In this document: piece after piece, positions 6,187 through 10,423 of the stretch
Position numbering within the stretch: position 1 is the stretch's first letter
Layout: each line of letters starts with the position of its first letter
Assembly: GCA_937907485.1 (NCBI GenBank)
Contig: CALESR010000248.1
Span: 1 to 10,423, forward strand
Source: an uncultured Paracoccaceae bacterium
GTDB lineage: Bacteria; Pseudomonadota; Alphaproteobacteria; Rhodobacterales; Rhodobacteraceae
Length of the DNA stretch: 10,423 nt
Direction: 5' to 3'
Program-made: the position numbers and the translations under genes
The notes under the pieces: model-generated
Seen by the model: the letters and a program-made list of their open reading frames with translations, nothing else
What the model was told of the DNA's origin: nothing
Database searches by the model: none

Positions 6187-6945
6187 ATGCACGGCTATCT
6201 CTCCCAGCCCGCACCCGTCGCCATCGCCCATCGCGGCGGCAGCCTCGAAGGCGAGGAGAACACCCTGCCCAACTTTGCCCGCGCCGTCGCGCTGGGCTAT
6301 CGCCATGTCGAAACCGATGTCCACCTGACCGCCGACGGCCATGTGGTGATCCACCATGACGCCACGCTGGCGCGCATGACCGGCGATCCGCGCGCCCTTG
6401 CCGGGCTGACCCTGGCCGAGGTCCGCCGCCTGCGCACCCCCGCCGGGGCGGGCATTCCCCTGCTGTCCGACCTGCTCGAATCCCATCCGACCCTCGCCGT
6501 CAATATCGAGGCCAAGGCCGACGCCGTGGTCGAGCCCCTGGCCCGCCTGCTCACCCGCATGGGCGCGGTGGCGCGGGTCGGCGTCGGCAGCTTCAACCCG
6601 GCGCGCACCGCCCGGCTCTGCGCCTTGCTGGGGCAGGATCTGTGCTGGTCGCCCGCGCATCGCGGCGTGCTGGGCCTCTGGCTGCGCGGCTGGGGCCTGC
6701 CCCTGCCGCGCGCCGGGTTCCCGGTGGTGCAGGTGCCCCGGCAGTTTCGCGGCATCGAGGTGGTCACCCCGCGTTTCCTCCGCGCCGCGCACGCGCTGGG
6801 GGTGCAGGTGCAGGTCTGGACGGTGGACGATCCCGCCGACATGACCCGCCTGCTGGACATGGGGGTGGACGGGCTGATGACCGACCGGCCCTCGGTGCTG
6901 AAATCGGTGCTGCAGGCGCGCGGCGACTGGAGGGGTGATGCTTGA
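6187..6945 (+). CDS. Glycerophosphodiester phosphodiesterase (UgpQ-like)
   Basis: 252 residues, the normal size for the cytosolic bacterial GDPD type; no signal peptide. The enzyme hydrolyses glycerophosphodiesters (deacylated phospholipids) to glycerol 3-phosphate and an alcohol, using a metal ion. The catalytic set is complete: HRG at 15-17, ETDV at 42-45, HHD at 56-58 (H57 the general acid/base partner), NIEAK at 106-110, VWTVDD at 210-215 and GVDGLMTDRP at 226-235. The barrel is present from start to end. The start codon lies 3 nt after the glycosyltransferase stop with no strong Shine-Dalgarno, so translational coupling is likely. Its end overlaps the racemase start by 8 nt. Being beside a membrane glycosyltransferase suggests lipid head-group turnover or glycerophosphoryl-modified glycan processing, which is inference. 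Confidence 0.93.
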   Translation: MHGYLSQPAPVAIAHRGGSLEGEENTLPNFARAVALGYRHVETDVHLTADGHVVIHHDATLARMTGDPRALAGLTLAEVRRLRTPAGAGIPLLSDLLESHPTLAVNIEAKADAVVEPLARLLTRMGAVARVGVGSFNPARTARLCALLGQDLCWSPAHRGVLGLWLRGWGLPLPRAGFPVVQVPRQFRGIEVVTPRFLRAAHALGVQVQVWTVDDPADMTRLLDMGVDGLMTDRPSVLKSVLQARGDWRGDA

Positions 6946-8023
6946 CGGCGTGAAGATCCTCGAATTCGAAGGGCTCGGCCCCGGCCCCTTTGCCGCGATG
7001 CTGCTGGCCGATCTGGGGGCCGAGGTGATCTGCATCCAGCGCCCCGGCGGCCCGCCGCTGGCCGGGGTGCCCGCCGTCAGCCTGCTGGACCGGGGCAAGA
7101 AGACCATCGCGCTCGACCTGAAATCCCCCGCCGACCGCCCGGTGATCGAGGCCCTGCTGCACCGCGCCGATGCGCTGATCGAGGGCAACCGCCCCGGCGT
7201 GATGGAGCGTCTGGGTCTGGGGCCGCAAGACGTCGCCGCGCTCAACCCGGCGCTGGTCTATGGCCGCATGACCGGCTGGGGGCAGGACGGGCCGCGCGCC
7301 CCGCAGGCCGGGCATGACCTCAACTATCTCGCGCTCTCGGGGGCGCTCTGGTATGCCTCGCCGCCCGGTCAGCCGCCGCTGACCCCGCCGACCCTGCTGG
7401 GCGATATCGGCGGCGGCGCGCTCTATCTGGTGGCCGGGCTCTTGGCCGGGATCATCGCCGCCGGGCGCAGCGGCCGGGGCTGCGTGGTCGATGCCGCCAT
7501 TGTCGATGGCTCGGCGCATATGATGGCGCTGGTGATGCTGATGCAATCGGGCGGGCTGTTTCAGGCGCGGCGCGGCGCCTCGCTGCTGGACGGGCCGCAT
7601 TGGTCAAGGTCATACCTTTGCGCCGATGGCGGGTTTGTCGCAGTCCAGTGCCTCGAACCCAAGTTCTACGCGCAGTTCCTGTCGGTTTTGTCGCTGTCCG
7701 ACGATCCCGACTTTACCCGCCAGATGGACCCGGCGAGCTGGCCACGCGCGACCGAACGTCTGACATCCCTCTTCGCCAGCCAGCCGCGCGACCACTGGAC
7801 GGCGCTGTTCGACGGCACCGACGCCTGCGTCGCCCCCGTGCTGTCGCCGCAGCAGGCCGCCACCGACCCGCATCTGGCCGCACGCGGCACCTGGACCACG
7901 GCGCACGGCGCGCTGCAGCCGCGCCCGGCCCCGCGCTTTGACGGCGTCGCGCGCGACCCCGCCGCGCCGGTCGGCCGCGACCAGCACCGCGCCCAGATCC
8001 TTGACCTCGCGAGGGGCGCATGA
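6938..8023 (+). CDS. Alpha-methylacyl-CoA racemase-type CaiB/BaiF family III protein
   Basis: 361 residues, matching bacterial Mcr/AMACR (about 360) rather than the longer formyl-CoA transferases. It is expected to interconvert (R)- and (S)-2-methylacyl-CoA. The three residues used by M. tuberculosis MCR are all present at nearly identical positions: H126 in AGHDLNY, D156 in GDIGGG and E240 in LEPKFY. Other family blocks are the N-terminal LEFEGLGPGPFAAMLLADLGA, LLDRGKKTIALDLK (49-62) and YGRMTGWGQDGP (108-119). The start is taken as ATG 6938 with GGAGG just upstream; a GTG at 6935 is in frame but too close to that site. It overlaps the GDPD gene by 8 nt and the oxidase gene by 4 nt (ATGA). 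Pairing with the AlkK-like ligase upstream suggests branched-chain fatty acid use (inference). Confidence 0.93.
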   Translation: MLDGVKILEFEGLGPGPFAAMLLADLGAEVICIQRPGGPPLAGVPAVSLLDRGKKTIALDLKSPADRPVIEALLHRADALIEGNRPGVMERLGLGPQDVAALNPALVYGRMTGWGQDGPRAPQAGHDLNYLALSGALWYASPPGQPPLTPPTLLGDIGGGALYLVAGLLAGIIAAGRSGRGCVVDAAIVDGSAHMMALVMLMQSGGLFQARRGASLLDGPHWSRSYLCADGGFVAVQCLEPKFYAQFLSVLSLSDDPDFTRQMDPASWPRATERLTSLFASQPRDHWTALFDGTDACVAPVLSPQQAATDPHLAARGTWTTAHGALQPRPAPRFDGVARDPAAPVGRDQHRAQILDLARGA

Positions 8024-9393
8024 CCCATCTTGGCGATGTCTCGTTCTGGTATGCCGACATCGGCCTGCCGACCACCCGCCGCCCCGCGCTGCACGGCCCG
8101 TCGCAGGCTGATGTGGCGATCATCGGCGCGGGCTATACCGGGCTCTGGACCGCCTATTACCTGAAAAAGGCCGCGCCGCATCTGCGGGTCACCGTGCTGG
8201 ACAAGCACTTTGCCGGCTTTGGCGCCTCAGGCCGCAACGGCGGCTGGCTGACCGGCGGTTTTGCCTGGAATCACGCCACCTATGCCCGCCATGCCGGGCG
8301 CGACGCCGTGCTGCGCATGGTGCAGGCGATGTCGGGCACCGTGGACGAAGTGATCCGCGTGACCGAGGCCGAGGGGATCGACGCCGACATCCGCCGCACC
8401 GATGAGCTGATGGTCGCGACCAATCGCGCGCAACTCGCGCGCGCCCGCGCCGAGGTCGCGCATCGCCAACAGTGGGGCGAGGACGGGCGCATTCACCTGC
8501 TGGGCGCCGAGGAAACCCGCGCCCGCATCGCCATGCCCGGCGCGTTGGGGGCCCTGCTGCTCAACGGCGTTGCCCGCGTGCAACCGGCCAAGCTGGTGCG
8601 CGGGCTGGCCGAGGCGGTCGAACGGCTGGGCGTCGTCATCCACGAGGGCTCTGAGGTCACGGCCATCGCGCCCGGACGCGTGACAACCGCCTTGGGCGAC
8701 CTGCGCGCACCCATCGTGCTGCGCTGCACCGAGGGCTTCACCGCCGATCTGCCCGGCCTGCGGCGCCAATGGTTGCCGCTGAATTCGGCGCAGATCGTGA
8801 CCGAGCCGCTCAGCCCGGAAACCTGGGAGCAGATCGGTTGGCAGGGCCATGAAATCCTTGGCGATTTCGCGAACTCCTATTGCTATTGCCAGCGCACGCG
8901 CGAGGGGCGCATCGCCGTGGGCGGGCGGGGCGTGCCCTATCGCTGGGGCTCGGGCATCGACCGCGACGGCGTGCCCGATGCCGAGACGATCCGGCGCCTG
9001 GTGGCGATCCTGCACCGGCATTTCCCGGCGGCAAGGCAGGCGCGCATCGACCACGCCTGGTGCGGCGTGCTGGCGGTGCCGCGCGACTGGTGCGCGACGG
9101 TCGGGCTGGGCGCGGACGGGATCGGCTGGGCCGGGGGCTATGTCGGGGTCGGGGTCAGCACGACCAATCTGGCCGGCCGAACCCTGGCCGACCTCGCGCT
9201 GGGGCGGCAGAGCGCGCTGACCGGATTGCCCTGGGTCGGCCATCAGGTGCGCCGCTGGGAGCCCGAACCGCTGCGCTGGCTGGGGGTGCGCGGCATGTAT
9301 GGTCTCTTTGCCGCCGCCGACCGCGCCGAAGCGCGCGGCGGCGGTCCGTCGCGGCTGGCCGGGCTGGGTGCCTGGCTGACCGGGCGGGGTTGA
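8020..9393 (+). CDS. FAD-dependent amine oxidoreductase (DAO family, PuuB/OrdL-like)
   Basis: 457 residues. The dinucleotide-binding fold is at the N-terminus: DVAIIGAGYTGLWTAYYL (31-48, GxGxxG at 36-41) with D61 at the end of the second strand. It is followed by GFGASGRNGGW (66-76), a hallmark of the gamma-glutamylputrescine oxidase/OrdL group, and by the C-terminal FAD-contact block GGYVGVGVSTTNLAGRTLAD (372-391). These enzymes oxidise a C-N bond of an amine or amino acid with FAD and O2, releasing an aldehyde or imine and peroxide. The substrate is unknown; no glutamyl-putrescine synthetase or aldehyde dehydrogenase lies nearby. ATG overlaps the racemase stop as ATGA, with GAGGGG just upstream. 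It is the last gene of the operon and ends 19 nt before the convergent CZB gene with no visible terminator. Confidence 0.9.
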   Translation: MTHLGDVSFWYADIGLPTTRRPALHGPSQADVAIIGAGYTGLWTAYYLKKAAPHLRVTVLDKHFAGFGASGRNGGWLTGGFAWNHATYARHAGRDAVLRMVQAMSGTVDEVIRVTEAEGIDADIRRTDELMVATNRAQLARARAEVAHRQQWGEDGRIHLLGAEETRARIAMPGALGALLLNGVARVQPAKLVRGLAEAVERLGVVIHEGSEVTAIAPGRVTTALGDLRAPIVLRCTEGFTADLPGLRRQWLPLNSAQIVTEPLSPETWEQIGWQGHEILGDFANSYCYCQRTREGRIAVGGRGVPYRWGSGIDRDGVPDAETIRRLVAILHRHFPAARQARIDHAWCGVLAVPRDWCATVGLGADGIGWAGGYVGVGVSTTNLAGRTLADLALGRQSALTGLPWVGHQVRRWEPEPLRWLGVRGMYGLFAAADRAEARGGGPSRLAGLGAWLTGRG

Positions 9394-9412
9394 GGCGGGC
9401 CGCACCCGGACA

Positions 9413-9805
9413 TCATCGCACCTCGCCCAGCCATTTCATCAAGGCGCTGCGCAGTTTGTCCGACCGTTGGGAAAACTCACCGTCCAGCAGGGTCTCGGCC
9501 TTGGGCGCCTGCCCGGACACCGCCAGTTGCAACACCTCGCCAGCCGTCGCGTGAAAGTCGCCGTGCAACCGGCGCACCACCTGATAGGGCATGCCGCTGC
9601 GGATGCCGGGATCGCGCACCTCGTCATACAGCCATTTGCCGAACCGGCAGGCGTCATCGCAACTGGCAACCTGCGGCGAGATATCGGACGAGCCGGTGCG
9701 CACCGCCACCTTCAGCTTGAGCTTCCATTGCCCATGGGCGCCGATGGCGTCGCGGATGGCGGCGGCAATGGCGGACCTGTCCAGCGTCCCGGTGTGATTC
9801 GGCAT
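9413..9805 (-). CDS. Stand-alone CZB (chemoreceptor zinc-binding) domain protein
   Basis: 130 residues and almost entirely a CZB domain. The 3-His/1-Cys zinc set is visible: H24 in AHGQWKLKL, C53 in CRFGKWLY, and H81 and H85 in LHGDFH. CZB domains bind zinc tightly and normally sit at the C-terminus of soluble chemoreceptors (TlpD) or the N-terminus of diguanylate cyclases (E. coli DgcZ), reporting zinc or hypochlorite. Here no signalling domain is attached and none lies next door, so it may be a diffusible partner or zinc buffer. The ATG at 9805 has AGGAGGG at good spacing; the longer frame from 9868 adds a basic stretch with no good ribosome site. A TAGTCT -10-like box lies about 20 nt upstream (9826-9831), but I see no clear -35. 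It is divergent from the lipoprotein gene. Confidence 0.87.
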   Translation of the reverse strand: MPNHTGTLDRSAIAAAIRDAIGAHGQWKLKLKVAVRTGSSDISPQVASCDDACRFGKWLYDEVRDPGIRSGMPYQVVRRLHGDFHATAGEVLQLAVSGQAPKAETLLDGEFSQRSDKLRSALMKWLGEVR

Positions 9806-9891
9806 CTGCGCCCTCCTGCCTTTGCGAGAGACTAGCGCCGCCGCCCCTAACAAACGGTTACGCGGCAAAGGCCGCCGCTGACCCGCACGGA

Positions 9892-9920
9892 TTGCGCGCC
9901 GTCACGGGGTTTTCTATGCT
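9892..9920 (+). promoter_or_regulatory. Promoter of the small lipoprotein gene
   Basis: TTGCGC (9892-9897), a 17-nt spacer and TATGCT (9915-9920) precede the ATG at 9945. The -10 is the closest to consensus on the plus strand of this window. The leader would be about 18 nt and carries GAGGG. Confidence 0.5.
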
Positions 9921-9944
9921 CGCCGAAGCTTCCTCGAGGGCACC

Positions 9945-10166
9945 ATGAAATCCATCCTCATCCTGACCACCTGCGCCGCCCTGCTGGCGGGCTGTTCGAG
10001 CATCGGCACCATCAACGGCGTGCCGGTCAACCGCGCCAGCGTCTCGACGATGAACGACCCCAACTATTGCGAACAGCATCCGGCGCGCTGCATTGTCGGC
10101 TTTGCGATCGGGCTGGGGCTGGTGGGCTATCTGGCCAACCGCGATCCGGTCGATAGCCGGGGCTGA
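9945..10166 (+). CDS. Small predicted lipoprotein, 73 residues
   Basis: The short signal peptide MKSILILTTCAALLAGC ends in a classical lipobox (LLAG before C17), so the mature protein should be a lipid-anchored peptide of about 57 residues. Ser at +2 (C17-S18) suggests sorting to the outer membrane by the enterobacterial rule, which may not hold here. The mature part has two further cysteines (C42 and C49 in YCEQHPARC), able to form a disulfide in the periplasm. A Gly-rich hydrophobic stretch (50-64, IVGFAIGLGLVGYLA) follows and looks like a second membrane-interacting segment with GxGxxG spacing. GAGGG stands 4 nt before the ATG. I do not recognise a family. A weak 5-bp hairpin CCGGG/CCCGG (10167-10179) follows the stop directly. 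Confidence 0.75.
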   Translation: MKSILILTTCAALLAGCSSIGTINGVPVNRASVSTMNDPNYCEQHPARCIVGFAIGLGLVGYLANRDPVDSRG

Positions 10167-10390
10167 CCGGGCAACCCGGCGCGCGAAATGGCTGACCGGT
10201 CAAAGCCGCGCTTGTCACTTGTGCCAACGAGGGCCAAGGTGATCTGGCACCACCCGACGCAGCCCTGCGGCGCGCGGGGGCGTGTTGCTTGTCGAAAGCC
10301 ACCGGGCGGCCACCGCCGGACCTGCAGCGCTTTCCCTCGCACCGGACTGGCGGGCATCAGCCCGCCGGTGGTTCTGCACGGGAGACAGCC
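10167..10390. other. Intergenic region with dyads, no gene recognised
   Basis: This 224-nt gap separates the lipoprotein from the next gene. It holds a perfect palindrome TGACCGGTCA (10193-10202), a spaced dyad GTGCCA (10221-10226)/TGGCAC (10245-10250), and a hairpin at 10349-10366 with a 7-bp GC stem (GGCGGGC/GCCCGCC) and loop ATCA. Minus-strand reading frames here overlap the lipoprotein gene, are Arg/Pro/Ser-rich and lack a plausible start, so I do not call them. No promoter with both boxes is convincing. Confidence 0.5.
10349..10366 (+). other. GC-rich hairpin in the leader of the last gene
   Basis: GGCGGGC and GCCCGCC form a 7-bp stem around ATCA. The stem can extend by three more pairs, one of them G-U. 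It ends about 14 nt before the GGGAGA ribosome site of the next gene. There is no U-run, so it is more likely a leader structure or mRNA stabiliser than a terminator. Confidence 0.4.
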
Positions 10391-10423
10391 ATGGGCAAGG
10401 GCGACAACAAGCGCGGCAACAAG
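10391..10423 (+). CDS. 5' end of a small conserved basic protein gene (partial)
   Basis: Only the first 11 codons are inside the window: ATG then GKGDNKRGNK. GGGAGA lies 5 nt before the ATG. The start MGKGDN-RGNKE-KKPK is familiar from a short (about 45-60 residue), lysine-rich hypothetical protein common in alphaproteobacteria; this is recall, not a search result. Function unknown. The gene continues past the end of the window. Confidence 0.6.
   Translation, partial: MGKGDNKRGNK

Noticed and set aside
4456..7245. 929-codon open frame on the minus strand
   Set aside because: It lies opposite three intact, well-conserved enzymes and the end of a fourth. Its translation is low-complexity, rich in Gln/Gly/Arg/His/Pro. 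Long antisense frames are expected in GC-rich DNA because stop codons are scarce.
8227..9405. 392-codon minus-strand open frame opposite the FAD oxidase
   Set aside because: The plus-strand protein has complete FAD motifs over the full length. The antisense product is a biased shadow with no ribosome site or motif.
10027..10357. Minus-strand open frames of 76-91 codons
   Set aside because: They overlap the lipoprotein gene or the dyad-rich gap, have Arg/Pro/Ser-rich sequence and no ribosome site.

Overview
The window is about 70% G+C or close to it by eye, with G/C-ending codons throughout. Gene content and promoter style point to an alphaproteobacterium, most likely a Rhodobacterales/Rhodobacteraceae chromosome. 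The supporting signs are a small gene starting MGKGDNKRGNK, a GC-rich hairpin element ending in CCCCCGGGATA-type sequence, a BKACE-family enzyme, and -10 boxes of the form TAGGCT/TAGCCT. I see no transposase, integrase, phage gene or CRISPR array, and codon use looks uniform, so this reads as ordinary chromosome.

Layout from left to right. A GC-rich hairpin element (about 1-63) lies behind a minus-strand beta-keto acid cleavage enzyme (80-940). A divergent plus-strand GNAT acetyltransferase (1087-1764) converges on a minus-strand two-gene unit: a small polytopic membrane protein (2968-2441) followed by a Popeye-like protein with three membrane helices and a cyclic-nucleotide-binding-like domain (2444-1761). 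The convergent stop codons share the palindrome CTAG. A minus-strand tRNA-Leu(UAA) with encoded CCA (3137-3052) lies just upstream of that unit.

Divergent from the tRNA, on the plus strand, is an AlkK-type medium-chain acyl-CoA synthetase (3260-4903). After its own recognisable promoter comes a tight four-gene plus-strand operon: a GT87/DUF2029 membrane glycosyltransferase (4993-6183), a glycerophosphodiester phosphodiesterase (6187-6945), an alpha-methylacyl-CoA racemase-type family III protein (6938-8023) and a PuuB/OrdL-like FAD amine oxidase (8020-9393). Spacings are 3 nt, 8 nt overlap and 4 nt overlap, so these genes are almost certainly co-transcribed and translationally coupled.

The right end holds a minus-strand stand-alone CZB zinc-binding domain protein (9805-9413), a divergent 73-residue lipoprotein (9945-10166), a 224-nt gap with several dyads, and the first 11 codons of a small conserved gene running off the window.

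Functionally, the acyl-CoA synthetase and the racemase would fit sequential steps in activating and epimerising 2-methyl-branched fatty acids. The glycosyltransferase and phosphodiesterase suggest envelope lipid or head-group turnover, and the amine oxidase could recycle an amino head group or polyamine. Linking these into one pathway is inference from operon structure only. No clearly new defence or mobile system is visible. The observations most worth following are the coupled four-gene operon, the Popeye-like protein with its degenerate nucleotide pocket, and the solitary CZB protein.
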